Shown one piece after another: positions 52,870-61,103 of a stretch of DNA of 64,000 nt (the first letter of the stretch is position 1; each line of letters starts with the position of its first letter). Made by a program: the position numbers and the translations under genes. This stretch comes from Pseudomonas sputi (GTDB lineage Bacteria; Pseudomonadota; Gammaproteobacteria; Pseudomonadales; Pseudomonadaceae): contig NZ_BQHI01000023.1 of the NCBI RefSeq assembly GCF_021603585.1, positions 1 to 64,000 of the forward strand, written 5' to 3'. Below the pieces are notes generated by a model. That model had not been told where the DNA came from, ran no database searches, and saw nothing but the letters and a program-made list of their open reading frames with translations.

Positions 52870-53995
52870 CCGATTTGCACGCCAGGCCGCCGGCAATCAG
52901 CAGGCCGCTGCCGGCGATCACCAGCGCCGGTTGCAGGCCACCGCTGAAGTGGCTGCTGAGCGCCGCCAGCAACGGCCCGCTGAGCTGACCGACGGCGAAG
53001 CACGCGGTGAGCAGGCCGGCGTTGCGCTGGGTAGCGTGGGGCGCCAGTTCTCGGGAGCGCTGCATCACCAGTTGCATGCAGGCCAGGAACGGCGTGCCGC
53101 ACAGGATCACACCCAGTGCCAGGCCGAGGCCGCTGCCCAGCAGGCAAGCGAACACACCGGCGGCTTGCAGCCATAACGTCGCCATCAGCCAGTGCCGGGT
53201 GGTATCCGGATCGTGCCGACGCAAACTCACCAGAAACACGCCAATGGCGGCGCCGAGGCCGAAGCACGGCCAGAACAGATCGGCCTGCCATTGCCCGCGA
53301 AACTGCGCGTTGGCCATCTGCGACAGAAACGTGGCCGGGATGATGTAGCCCACGCCGTACAACGCATAAACAATCGCCAAACGCCCTATGCCACGATTTG
53401 ACGAACCGATCGCAGTCGGCGCGGCCGGCACGCCGACACCCGGTTGCGGCAGGATCCGCACGATCCCCAGCAACATCACCAGCGCCACGGCGGCATAGAT
53501 CAGCCACAGGGTGGCGGACGTCTGTTGCGCCAGATGTGAGAACAGCGCCAGTAACCCCGTGAGAAAAATCCCCAGCCCCGGCCCGGCAAACACCAGCGCC
53601 CCCAACCGTGGACGACCCGCCGCCGCAGCCAGTGGCTGACTCAGCGCAGTAATCATCACCAGCACCCAGGCGCTGGCCACGCCGGTGCCGAAACGCAGCA
53701 ACAAATGCGACCAGAAACCGTTGGCCCAGAATGACGCCAGCGTCAGCAGCACACACAACCACAGACCGCCATGCAGGCGCCGCTGCACCTGATCCGGCCG
53801 GCGGGAAAACATCGCGTCCAGCGCACCGAGCAGATAGCCGAGGTAGTTGGCCGCCGCAATCAGACCGGCGGCAGTCAGGTCGATCTGGCCTTCACTGAGC
53901 AGGTGCGGCAGTTGCGGGGTGAGGGCGAAACGCCCGATGCCCATGGCCATCATCAGGGCAACAAAACAGGCGGATAAGCGGATCAGCGGTGACAT
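52814..53995 (-). CDS. MFS transporter, YbfB/YjiJ family
   Basis: A 393-aa transporter with twelve predicted helices. The N-terminus MSPLIRLSACFVALMMAMGIGRFALTPQLP and the TAAGLIAAANYLGYLLGAL second-helix region identify the YbfB/YjiJ subfamily, whose substrates are unknown. It is divergent from a LysR gene across 105 bp that contains an LTTR-type site, so it is probably controlled by it. Its 3-prime end overlaps the EamA gene by 56 bp in opposite orientation. Confidence 0.88.
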   Translation of the reverse strand: MSPLIRLSACFVALMMAMGIGRFALTPQLPHLLSEGQIDLTAAGLIAAANYLGYLLGALDAMFSRRPDQVQRRLHGGLWLCVLLTLASFWANGFWSHLLLRFGTGVASAWVLVMITALSQPLAAAAGRPRLGALVFAGPGLGIFLTGLLALFSHLAQQTSATLWLIYAAVALVMLLGIVRILPQPGVGVPAAPTAIGSSNRGIGRLAIVYALYGVGYIIPATFLSQMANAQFRGQWQADLFWPCFGLGAAIGVFLVSLRRHDPDTTRHWLMATLWLQAAGVFACLLGSGLGLALGVILCGTPFLACMQLVMQRSRELAPHATQRNAGLLTACFAVGQLSGPLLAALSSHFSGGLQPALVIAGSGLLIAGGLACKSATADRGLCANADAPTVPR

Positions 53996-54047
53996 GGTCT
54001 GAATTCCGTTGGAGGTTCGATGACCGTCAGGCTAGGACTGATTGACT

Positions 54048-54062
54048 TTCTTTAAAATTGAA
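54048..54062. promoter_or_regulatory. LysR-type box between the MFS and LysR genes
   Basis: TTC-TTTAAAATT-GAA, a TTC-N9-GAA inverted repeat fitting the T-N11-A rule for LysR regulators, 38 bp before the LysR start codon and in the centre of the 105-bp divergent region. Confidence 0.5.
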
Positions 54063-54100
54063 TAATAGTGAGCAACTTGTTCTGTTCAGGAGAAAAGGTT

Positions 54101-54994
54101 GTGGAGTTCAGCCAATTGCGGATCTTCCAGGCCGTGGCGGAGGAGGGCTCGATCACCCGCGCCGCCGAACGTTTGCATCGGGTGCCGTCGAACCTGTCGA
54201 CCCGGCTTAAACAGCTGGAGGAGCAACTGGGTGTCGAACTGTTCGTTCGTGAGCGTCAGCGTTTGCAGTTGTCGCCCGCGGGAAAAGTCCTGCTGGACTA
54301 CACCGGCAAACTGTTCGCCCTGCGCGATCAGGCGAGTGCAGCGGTGATGGGCGGGCAACCGGCGGGGGATTTTGTGCTCGGCACCCTGTACAGCACGGCG
54401 GCGATCCATTTGCCGGCGCTTTTGGCGCGCTATCACAAGCAGTACCCGGCGGTGAATCTGCAGGTGCAGTCCGGGCCCAGTGGCGAATTGCTCGAAGGGT
54501 TGCTCACCGGGCGCCTCGACGCCGCGCTGGTGGACGGCCCGCCACAACTGGCCGGGATCGACGGTGTGCCGCTGTGCAACGAGCGGCTGGTGCTGATCAG
54601 CGAGGCCGATCACCCGCCGGTGCGCAGCGCCAGGGATGTTGAAGGGCGGGCAGTGTTCACCTTTCGCCATGGCTGCGCCTATCGCGCGCGGCTGGAAGCG
54701 TGGTTCGCCCACTATCAGGCGGCGATGGGCCGGGCGATGGAGATCGAGTCCTATCAGGGCATGCTCGCCTGCGTGATCGCCGGCAGCGGTGTGGCGCTGA
54801 TGTCGGAGTCGATGCTCGCCAGCCTGCCGGGGCGCGAAAGCGTGGCGGTGCATCCGCTGGCCGAGCCTTTTGCCAGTGCGACCACCTGGCTCATGTGGCG
54901 GCGGGGCATGGCCGGTGCCAATCTAAATGCGTGGATTGAACAGCAGCAGGCGCTCTATCCCGTGGCTAGCGAGGACGTGCGGGAAACGGCTTGA
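54101..54994 (+). CDS. LysR-family transcriptional regulator
   Basis: A 297-aa LysR-type regulator with helix-turn-helix FQAVAEEGSITRAAERLHRVPSNLSTRLKQLEEQLGVELFVRE in the first 50 residues, then the effector-binding domain. GTG 54101 is chosen since AGGAGAAAAGG stands just before it; the frame runs open to 54068 but without conserved sequence. It is divergent from the YbfB/YjiJ-type MFS gene and is the natural candidate to regulate it. Effector unknown. Confidence 0.9.
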   Translation: MEFSQLRIFQAVAEEGSITRAAERLHRVPSNLSTRLKQLEEQLGVELFVRERQRLQLSPAGKVLLDYTGKLFALRDQASAAVMGGQPAGDFVLGTLYSTAAIHLPALLARYHKQYPAVNLQVQSGPSGELLEGLLTGRLDAALVDGPPQLAGIDGVPLCNERLVLISEADHPPVRSARDVEGRAVFTFRHGCAYRARLEAWFAHYQAAMGRAMEIESYQGMLACVIAGSGVALMSESMLASLPGRESVAVHPLAEPFASATTWLMWRRGMAGANLNAWIEQQQALYPVASEDVRETA

Positions 54995-55130
54995 ACGAAC
55001 GGTCAGGGATTTGGATCAATTCAGTAACAGATCATTGCGGATTTGGCCGAGCATTGCGTAGGACTTCGGACTATTATCAGTGCGAAGCGGCCTCAGAATT
55101 CCGGACGCTCAGCACCACCCTGAAGGGGGC

Positions 55131-55265
55131 ATGACGATGAAAGAGAAAATTCAAAACTGGCTGCACGATTTGGGTGTTGCCCTCGGCTTGATCGAACCGC
55201 CTCTGCAACCGGTCCCGATTCGCACCGATGACGAACAGCGTCGGCGTCAGCCACGTCGGCGGTAA
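55131..55265 (+). CDS. Small PA1123-like basic peptide, unknown function
   Basis: A 44-codon frame beginning MTMKEKIQNWLHDLGVALGL and ending RRRQPRRR. It pairs an amphipathic N-terminal helix with a strongly basic C-terminus, suggesting association with RNA or the membrane. Support is good: GAAGGGGGC sits just before the ATG and a strong terminator begins 37 bp after the stop. The reading frame stays open upstream to 55080, but the ATG with the ribosome-binding site is preferred. I recognise similarity in type to small conserved pseudomonad peptides, not to a studied protein; the family assignment in the title is tentative. Confidence 0.6.
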   Translation: MTMKEKIQNWLHDLGVALGLIEPPLQPVPIRTDDEQRRRQPRRR

Positions 55266-55302
55266 TGCCCCGCTTTGAAGGATCAAAGGATTTAAACGAC
55301 AA

Positions 55303-55354
55303 GAGATCGCCTCCGGCTGTCGCTCCATGGAGTGGCGGCCGGAGGCGATCTTTT
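55303..55354 (+). terminator. Intrinsic terminator between the small peptide and ACP-like genes
   Basis: GATCGCCTCCGGC and GCCGGAGGCGATC form a 13-bp stem followed by TTTTG; loop of about 20 bases. It ends the small peptide transcript and, on the other strand, the ACP-like gene (stop at 55359). Confidence 0.88.
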
Positions 55355-55358
55355 GTTT

Positions 55359-55607
55359 TCAGTGACGCTCGATTTCCATCAGAAACCGGCTCAGGTCATT
55401 CACGGTTTTCGCGGTCTTGAGCATCCGGTCCTCTTCGGCGGTGAAGGCCGTCAGTCCGAATTCGTCTTCCAGATGGAAGATCAGATCTTCGATATCCGCT
55501 TTTTCCAGCCCCAGTTGCGCAAGGCTGGTGTGGTCGTCGAATTCACGGTTTTCCAGCAGGCGCAGGATGAACCGGTGCACGGCAGCACGCACGGCAGCTC
55601 TTCTCAT
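55359..55607 (-). CDS. Acyl-carrier-protein-like protein lacking the phosphopantetheine serine
   Basis: An 82-aa four-helix protein that aligns without a gap to E. coli AcpP around helix II: QLGLEKADIEDLIFHLEDEF (residues 31-50) against [20 protein letters not shown]. The serine that carries 4-phosphopantetheine is replaced by K36, and the following Leu by Ala. It therefore cannot be modified in the usual way. It may be a regulatory or scaffold ACP, or an ACP whose modified residue lies elsewhere. The surrounding genes give no clear fatty-acid or NRPS link. Start is ATG 55607, with a weak Shine-Dalgarno. Confidence 0.85.
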   Translation of the reverse strand: MRRAAVRAAVHRFILRLLENREFDDHTSLAQLGLEKADIEDLIFHLEDEFGLTAFTAEEDRMLKTAKTVNDLSRFLMEIERH

Positions 55608-55651
55608 GGCAGATCTTTACTGTGGTTGACCTGATTGAAGTACAGCAGGCC

Positions 55652-56377
55652 TCAGGCGTGCCGACGCAACCATTCGTCAATCATCCCGCGCAGATGCGCG
55701 CCGGAAAAACTGCCGAAGTGCCCGCCATGCACCGTGCGGATCTTCAGCCCTTGCAAGCGCCGCAGGCTGGCGGCGTAGTCGTCGAGGTTGGAATGGTAGG
55801 CGTCCTCGATCAACGGCCCGTCGTAAATGATGTCGCCGCTGAACAGGGTTTCGCTGGCCGCTTCGTAAAGGCTGATCCCGCCCGGTGAATGTCCCGGCGT
55901 GTGCAGCACCTGCAGCGTGCGATTGCCCAGGTCCAGCACATCGCCGTCCTCGACAAACCCGCTGGCCGGTGCCGCCTTGACCCGGTATTCGGCGTAGCAC
56001 AACGGGCAGTCCGGGTGCGCCTCGAACATGTCGTCGCCGACGAAGGCCCGGCTCAGATCGTTCTCGCCATCCGGCGCTGCAAGGATGTCCGCCTCGGCGG
56101 GATGCACCAGCCGTTCGGCAAACTCGTGATGCCCGGCGATGTGGTCGAAATGGCAATGACTGGCCACCGCCACCAGCGGCCGCTCGGTCAGCCACGGCAG
56201 TTGCTCGCGCAGGCTGACCAGCCCGGAACCGCTGTCGAGCAACAGATCCTTGTCCCGCCCCTGAACATGCCAGAGGTTGCAGCGGTAGAAGGGACGGATG
56301 TACGGCTCGTGAATCAGGCGAATGCCGTCGCTCAGGGTTTGCACTTCGAACCACTGATCGCGAGAAACAATCTTCAT
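55652..56377 (-). CDS. MBL-fold metallo-hydrolase
   Basis: A 241-aa metallo-beta-lactamase-fold protein. The zinc motif HCHFDH at about residues 96-101 is intact, with later ligands H182 region (HTPGHSPGG) and GDIIYDG, plus a final HGGHFG. The fold includes glyoxalase II, lactonase and thioesterase activities; the reaction here is unknown. ATG 56377 follows AAGGAAAGTGCCT. It is separated from the upstream symporter gene by the terminator at 56397 and so has its own promoter or readthrough control. Confidence 0.88.
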   Translation of the reverse strand: MKIVSRDQWFEVQTLSDGIRLIHEPYIRPFYRCNLWHVQGRDKDLLLDSGSGLVSLREQLPWLTERPLVAVASHCHFDHIAGHHEFAERLVHPAEADILAAPDGENDLSRAFVGDDMFEAHPDCPLCYAEYRVKAAPASGFVEDGDVLDLGNRTLQVLHTPGHSPGGISLYEAASETLFSGDIIYDGPLIEDAYHSNLDDYAASLRRLQGLKIRTVHGGHFGSFSGAHLRGMIDEWLRRHA

Positions 56378-56396
56378 AGGCACTTTCCTTGAGACG

Positions 56397-56430
56397 AAAA
56401 AAACGGGTGTGGCAACCGACGCCACACCCG
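56397..56430 (-). terminator. Intrinsic terminator after the gbu symporter gene
   Basis: CGGGTGTGGC and GCCACACCCG form a 10-bp stem around a 7-base loop; on the minus strand it is followed by seven Ts. It marks the end of the gbu transport operon (stop at 56462). Confidence 0.9.
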
Positions 56431-56461
56431 CCGAAGAAAGCATCAAGTCGTTGTGTTCAGC

Positions 56462-57841
56462 TTAGATTGCGTTCGCCACTACGTTTGGGCGACGCGACAT
56501 CAGGCTGACCACTACAAAACTCACCAGACCCACCGCCAGGCTGTAGTAGATCGGGGTATTGGCATCCAGACCGTCCTTGAACATGAACAGCAGGGCAGTG
56601 GCGAAACCCAGGCCCATGCTGGCGATGGCGCCGGCGGTGGTCGCGCGTTTCCAGAAGATCGCGCCGATCAGCGGGATCAGCATGCCGCCCACCAACAGGT
56701 TGTAAGCCAGGGTCAGGGCGCTGATCACGTCGTTGACCACCAGCGCGATGCCCAGCACCACGACACCGGTCAGCAGGGTGAACAGACGGTTCACACCCAG
56801 GCTCGACTGTTTGCCGCCACGCAGTTTCGGCAGCAGGTCTTCGGTCAGGGTAGTGGCGGCGGCGAGCAGGCCGGCGCTGGCGGTGGACATCATGGCGGCC
56901 AATGCAGCAGCGATCACCAGGCCACGGATGCCGTCCGGCAGCGACAGTTTGACGATCGCGGCGAAGGCGTTGTTGACGTTGTCCAGATCCGGGATCAGCA
57001 CGTGCGCCGCCATGCCGATCAGGGCACAGGCCAGACCGTAGAGGATGCAGTAGATGCCCGCGAAGCTACCGGCGTACTGAGCCACTTTTTCGTTCTTGAC
57101 GGTGAACACCCGTTGCCAGATGTCCTGACCGATCAGGATGCCGAAGAAGTAGATCATGAAGTAGGTGATGATCGTGTCCCAGCCGATGGTGGTGAAGTTG
57201 AAGGCGGTGGCCGGCAGTTTCAGCACCAGTTCGTCCCAGCCGCCGACTTTGTACAGGCAGATTGGCAACAGGATGAACATCAGGCCGACGGTCTTGATGA
57301 TGAACTGGACGATGTCGGTCAGGGTCAGCGACCACATGCCGCCGATGGCCGAGTACACCACGACCACGCCACCGCCGAGCAGTACCGAAATCCAGAATGG
57401 CAAGCCAAACAGCACTTGCAGCACGGTGCCGATGGCGAGGATCGAGGTCACGCCGATCATCAGCGCGTAGGCCAGCATGATCGCCGCGCTCGCCGAGCGG
57501 GCCATCGGGTTGTAGCGTTTTTCCAGGACCTGGGTGACGGTGTAGATCTTCAGTTTCAGCAGCGGCTTGGCCAGGAACAGGTTCAGCGCCACGATGCCGC
57601 AACCCAGTGCCGCGCACAGCCAGAAACCGGAAATGCCATGCACATAGCCCAGGCGCACGGTGCCGACGGTGGACGCGCCACCCAGAACGGTCGCGGCCAT
57701 GGTGCCCATGTACAGGCTTGGCCCGAGGTTGCGCCCGGCGACCAGGAAGTCCTCGTTGGTCTTGGCCTTGCGCATGCCGAAGTAGCCGAGCAAGAGCATG
57801 CCGGCGGCGTAGATGAGGACGACGAATAAATCCAAAGCCAT
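56462..57841 (-). CDS. Sodium:solute symporter of the gbu locus
   Basis: A 459-aa sodium:solute symporter (SSS family) with about thirteen helices. The family opening DLFVVLIYAAGMLLLGYFGMRKAKTNEDFLVAGR is clear, followed by a conserved Na+-site region (GGASTVGTVRLGYVHG) and a later ALAAMMSTASAGLLAAATTLTEDLL motif. It is the last gene of the minus-strand gbu group; the P. aeruginosa gene in the same place (PA1418-like) is also an SSS carrier, which suggests uptake of 4-guanidinobutyrate or a related compound. The substrate has not been proven by sequence. A terminator follows. Confidence 0.88.
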   Translation of the reverse strand: MALDLFVVLIYAAGMLLLGYFGMRKAKTNEDFLVAGRNLGPSLYMGTMAATVLGGASTVGTVRLGYVHGISGFWLCAALGCGIVALNLFLAKPLLKLKIYTVTQVLEKRYNPMARSASAAIMLAYALMIGVTSILAIGTVLQVLFGLPFWISVLLGGGVVVVYSAIGGMWSLTLTDIVQFIIKTVGLMFILLPICLYKVGGWDELVLKLPATAFNFTTIGWDTIITYFMIYFFGILIGQDIWQRVFTVKNEKVAQYAGSFAGIYCILYGLACALIGMAAHVLIPDLDNVNNAFAAIVKLSLPDGIRGLVIAAALAAMMSTASAGLLAAATTLTEDLLPKLRGGKQSSLGVNRLFTLLTGVVVLGIALVVNDVISALTLAYNLLVGGMLIPLIGAIFWKRATTAGAIASMGLGFATALLFMFKDGLDANTPIYYSLAVGLVSFVVVSLMSRRPNVVANAI

Positions 57842-57920
57842 GATGGCGTGTCTCCGATTGTCTTTTTTATGGGGTGGAACACTGTGGGAGAAGGCTGACC
57901 CCCACAGGCAATTCGTTTAT

Positions 57921-59432
57921 TCAGGCGGCCTGACGCAGCGCCGCTTCAGCCGGCGCGTGCGCGCCTTTGCTCCTTGGATCCTTCGGGCCGTAAACCAGCG
58001 CCGGTTCCGGGAACAGGCTCAGCAGCATCAGGTACATCACCGAGGCCAGACCGAGGGTCACCAGCAGGCTGATGTCGATGCCGCCGGCCAGTTCACCGAG
58101 CGGGCCGACGAACTGCCCCGGCAGGTTGACGAAGCACAGGCCGACCGCCGCGCTCGGGATCCACGCGCCCAGACCGCGCCAGTTCCAGCCGTGGCTGAAC
58201 CAATAGCGTCCGCCTTGCTCACCGCGAGTGAACACTTGCAGGTCGTCCGGGCAGTAGAAGCCGCGACGCACCACCAGGCCGATGATCATGATCACCATCC
58301 ATGGGGTGGTGCAGGTGATGATCAGCACCGCGAAAGTCGACACGCTCTGCACCAGGTTCGCCGCGAAGCGCCCGATGAAGATGAAGGCAATCGACAGCAC
58401 GCCGATCAGCAACGTCGCCTTGACTCGCGACAGCAGGCGCGGGAACACGCTCGACATGTCCAACCCGGTGCCGTACAGCGAGGTGGTGCCGGTGGACATG
58501 CCGCCGATCACTGCAATCAGGCACACCGGCAGGAAGAACCAGCTCGGCGACACCGCCAGCAGACCGCCGACGTAGTTGTTGGCTGCGATGTAGTCCGGCG
58601 CCTGGATCGCCACGATGGTCGCGGTGGTCAGGCCGAACAGGAACGGGATGAAGGTGGCGATCTGCGACAGAATCACCGCCGCCATGATCCGCTGCCGCGA
58701 GGTTGCACGCGGGATGTAGCGGGCCCAGTCGCCGAGGAACGCACCGAAGGAAATCGGGTTGCTCATGGCCACCAGCGCGGCGCCGATGAACGCGGCCCAG
58801 AAGCCCGGTTGGCCGAGGCTGACGGTGCCGGCGTAGTGCGAATCGAAGGGACCGGCGAAGGCAAAGATGCCCAGCAGGAACAGCAGGCTCGCGCTCCACA
58901 CCGCGACCTTGTTCACCCACAGCAGGAAGCGGAAGCCGTAGATGCACACGGTCAGCACCAGAATCGCGAACAGACCGTAGGCCAGGCCCAGGGTCAGGTC
59001 GGTTTCCGGCAGACCGATCAGGCGTTTTGCACCACCGATCAGCGCATCCCCCGAACTCCACACCGAGAGCGAGAAGAAGGCGATGGCGGTCAGCAGCGAC
59101 AGGAACGAACCGACGATCCGCCCGTGCACGCCGAAGTGCGCACCGGACGACACGGCATTGTTGGTGCCGTTGAGCGGGCCGAACAGGCCCATCGGTGCGA
59201 GGATCAGCGAGCCAAGCAGCACGCCCGAGACAATCGCCCAGACGCCGGCCTGAAAGGACAGGCCGAACAACACCGGGAAACTGCCGAGCACGGCGGTGGC
59301 AAAGGTATTCGCGCCGCCGAAGATCATGCGGAACAAGTCCACGGGACCGGCGGTGCGTTCGTTGTCCGGGATCTGTTCGACCCCGTGGGTTTCAATCTGC
59401 GTAAGGCTTTGGTCGTTGTTGTTGTTATTCAT
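57921..59432 (-). CDS. NCS1 purine-cytosine permease-like transporter of the gbu locus
   Basis: A 503-aa permease of the NCS1 (cytosine/purine/allantoin) family, twelve predicted helices. GVEQIPDNERTAGPVDLFRMIFGGANTFATAVLG at the N-terminus and the SGAHFGVHGRIVGSFLSLLTAIAFFSLSVWSSGDA block are typical of family members with the conserved TM1 and TM3 substrate residues. It follows the SnoaL-like gene on the minus strand and precedes the SSS gene, matching the PA1419 position. NCS1 carriers take heterocycles and ureides, so a guanidino acid is plausible. Gap to the next gene is 79 bp. Confidence 0.9.
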   Translation of the reverse strand: MNNNNNDQSLTQIETHGVEQIPDNERTAGPVDLFRMIFGGANTFATAVLGSFPVLFGLSFQAGVWAIVSGVLLGSLILAPMGLFGPLNGTNNAVSSGAHFGVHGRIVGSFLSLLTAIAFFSLSVWSSGDALIGGAKRLIGLPETDLTLGLAYGLFAILVLTVCIYGFRFLLWVNKVAVWSASLLFLLGIFAFAGPFDSHYAGTVSLGQPGFWAAFIGAALVAMSNPISFGAFLGDWARYIPRATSRQRIMAAVILSQIATFIPFLFGLTTATIVAIQAPDYIAANNYVGGLLAVSPSWFFLPVCLIAVIGGMSTGTTSLYGTGLDMSSVFPRLLSRVKATLLIGVLSIAFIFIGRFAANLVQSVSTFAVLIITCTTPWMVIMIIGLVVRRGFYCPDDLQVFTRGEQGGRYWFSHGWNWRGLGAWIPSAAVGLCFVNLPGQFVGPLGELAGGIDISLLVTLGLASVMYLMLLSLFPEPALVYGPKDPRSKGAHAPAEAALRQAA

Positions 59433-59487
59433 GATCTGCTCCGATCATAAAGGCGCGCTCATCGTGCGTGAGGCGTCACCTGTTTGG

Positions 59488-59910
59488 CTAAGGGGGTGGC
59501 AGCCCTTCCGGCATTGCGGACAAATGTTCGTGGCAGGCCAGCCAATGGCCTTGTTGTTCTAGGCTCGACGCTTGTTTCCTGAAAACAATCGTCTCGCGCT
59601 CCTGGCTGAAGTGTTGCTCCCCTTGCATGCGCAGCTCGGTGGCCACGTCATGGATGAAAATCGCCACGTCACCCTGCAGGCTGACAAAGGCGTTGCTCGA
59701 GGTGCAGGACAGCACCTCAAAGCCATCCTCGGCGCGCCAGCTGTCCCACAACGCCTGATAGGCATCGCGCGACAGCAGGGGCTGTTCGAGGGTGTAGAAC
59801 ACGAAGCTGGCATCGGCGCTGAACGCGCCGAAGTAGGCTTCGCGATCGTTGCGGGCGAAGGCGGACACCAGATCGGCGGCCGCTTTCAGAACCTGATCAC
59901 GTTCGTGCAT
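59488..59910 (-). CDS. SnoaL-like (nuclear transport factor 2 fold) protein of the gbu locus
   Basis: A 140-aa protein with the conical NTF2/SnoaL fold: AAADLVSAFARNDREAYFGAFSADASFVFYTLEQPLLSRDAYQALWDSW near the N-terminus and a strand-rich C-terminal half. Position and size match PA1420. It lacks visible catalytic residues and its role in guanidinobutyrate use is unknown. It starts 10 bp after the gbuA stop with GAGGGTC directly before the ATG, so it is coupled with gbuA. The NCS1 gene follows. Confidence 0.82.
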   Translation of the reverse strand: MHERDQVLKAAADLVSAFARNDREAYFGAFSADASFVFYTLEQPLLSRDAYQALWDSWRAEDGFEVLSCTSSNAFVSLQGDVAIFIHDVATELRMQGEQHFSQERETIVFRKQASSLEQQGHWLACHEHLSAMPEGLPPP

Positions 59911-59920
59911 GACCCGACCC

Positions 59921-60871
59921 TCAGCGGTGGACCACGCCCGGCAGTACGCAGAGCATTTCGTACAGCAGGTTGGCGGCCAGCAGCGAGGTGTTGCCGGTGG
60001 TGTCATAAGCGGGCGAGACTTCTACCAGATCGCAGCCGATCAGGTCGAGGCCCTGGCAGCCGCGAACGATTTCAATCGCCTGAATGGTCGTCAGACCGCC
60101 GATTTCCGGGGTGCCGGTGCCCGGCGCCCAGGCCGGGTCAATGCCGTCGATGTCGAAGCTCAGGTACACCGGGCCGCCACCGACTTTCTCGCGCACTTCG
60201 GCCATCAGCGGTGCCAGCGACTGGTGCCAGCACTCTTCGGCCTGCACCACGCGGAAGCCCTGATCGCGGCTCCAGTTGAAGTCGTCAGCGGTATAGCCCT
60301 GTGCCCGCAGACCGATCTGCACCACGCGGTCGCAGTCCAGAAGACCTTCCTCGACCGCACGACGGAAGGTCGTACCGTGGGCGATTTTCTCGCCGAACAT
60401 GTGATCGTTGACGTCAGCATGAGCATCGATGTGCACCAGACCGACCTTGCCGTGCTTTTTGTGGATGGCGCGCAGGATCGGCAGGGTGATGGTGTGGTCG
60501 CCACCCAGGGTCATCGGAATCACGTTGTGCTCGAGGATGTTGTCGTAGGCTTCTTCGATGATGCGCACGGCATCGAGCAGGTTGAAGGTGTTGATCGCCA
60601 CGTCACCGATGTCGGCGACCGACAGCGAATCGAACGGTGCAGCGCCGGTGGCCATGTTGTACGGGCGGATCATCACCGATTCGGTGCGGATGTCGCGCGG
60701 CCCGAAGCGGGTGCCGGGGCGCAGCGAAGTACCGATGTCCAGTGGCACGCCGACGAAGGCGGCGTCCAGGCCGGCAGCGGTCGGTACATGGGGGAGTCGG
60801 AGCATGGTGGCGATGCCGCCGAAGCGCGGCATTTCGTTGCCGCCCAGTGGTTGGTGAAGAATCTTGTCCAC
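59921..60871 (-). CDS. gbuA: Guanidinobutyrase
   Basis: A 316-aa ureohydrolase that converts 4-guanidinobutyrate to GABA and urea. Manganese ligands are in GGDH (residues 123-126, H126), DAHAD (D149, H151, D153) and SFDIDGIDP (D240, D242). Length and gene order match P. aeruginosa GbuA. Distinguishing it from agmatinase or guanidinopropionase depends on context: the divergent LysR gene and two carriers are exactly those of the gbu locus. The start MDKILHQP at 60871 fits the family, with AGGCCCTACCCG upstream. Confidence 0.9.
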   Translation of the reverse strand: MDKILHQPLGGNEMPRFGGIATMLRLPHVPTAAGLDAAFVGVPLDIGTSLRPGTRFGPRDIRTESVMIRPYNMATGAAPFDSLSVADIGDVAINTFNLLDAVRIIEEAYDNILEHNVIPMTLGGDHTITLPILRAIHKKHGKVGLVHIDAHADVNDHMFGEKIAHGTTFRRAVEEGLLDCDRVVQIGLRAQGYTADDFNWSRDQGFRVVQAEECWHQSLAPLMAEVREKVGGGPVYLSFDIDGIDPAWAPGTGTPEIGGLTTIQAIEIVRGCQGLDLIGCDLVEVSPAYDTTGNTSLLAANLLYEMLCVLPGVVHR

Positions 60872-60994
60872 GGGTAGGGCCTCATCGTCTTTGTTTTATT
60901 TATGTCGGCGCACCGCATTCGCAAGGTCACGGCCACCGCTGTGGGCCGATTCTGCGAAATGTAGTGGGGCGGAAGAATCGCTACGGGCAAATAC

Positions 60995-61018
60995 TTAGTT
61001 CAGAAATTTCTAAACTAA
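60995..61018. promoter_or_regulatory. 24-bp palindrome, candidate GbuR operator
   Basis: TTAGTTCAGAAATTTCTAAACTAA, written here in two parts (TTAGTTCAGAAA and TTTCTAAACTAA), is a 24-bp palindrome with one mismatched base pair. It is AT-rich and central to the 232-bp space between divergent gbuA and gbuR, 86 bp before the gbuR start. Confidence 0.75.
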
Positions 61019-61046
61019 TGAGAGGTAGATGGATAGACTTCTCGCT

Positions 61047-61077
61047 GATCGTTCCCACGTGGAGCGTGGGAACGATC
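61047..61077. repeat. GATCGTTCCC palindromic repeat, short copy
   Basis: A 31-bp short form, GATCGTTCCCACGTGGAGC then GTGGGAACGATC, nearly identical to 33809 and 62609. It lies between the GbuR operator and the gbuR start codon, so it is inside the 5-prime leader of gbuR. Confidence 0.9.
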
Positions 61078-61103
61078 TATGGAGAACGATCCTTGGAGTA
61101 GAC

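Noticed and set aside
57813-59450. A 545-codon plus-strand frame across the NCS1 permease gene
   Set aside because: Its translation is dominated by Arg, Gln and His, typical of antisense to membrane proteins, and the NCS1 gene is clearly real.
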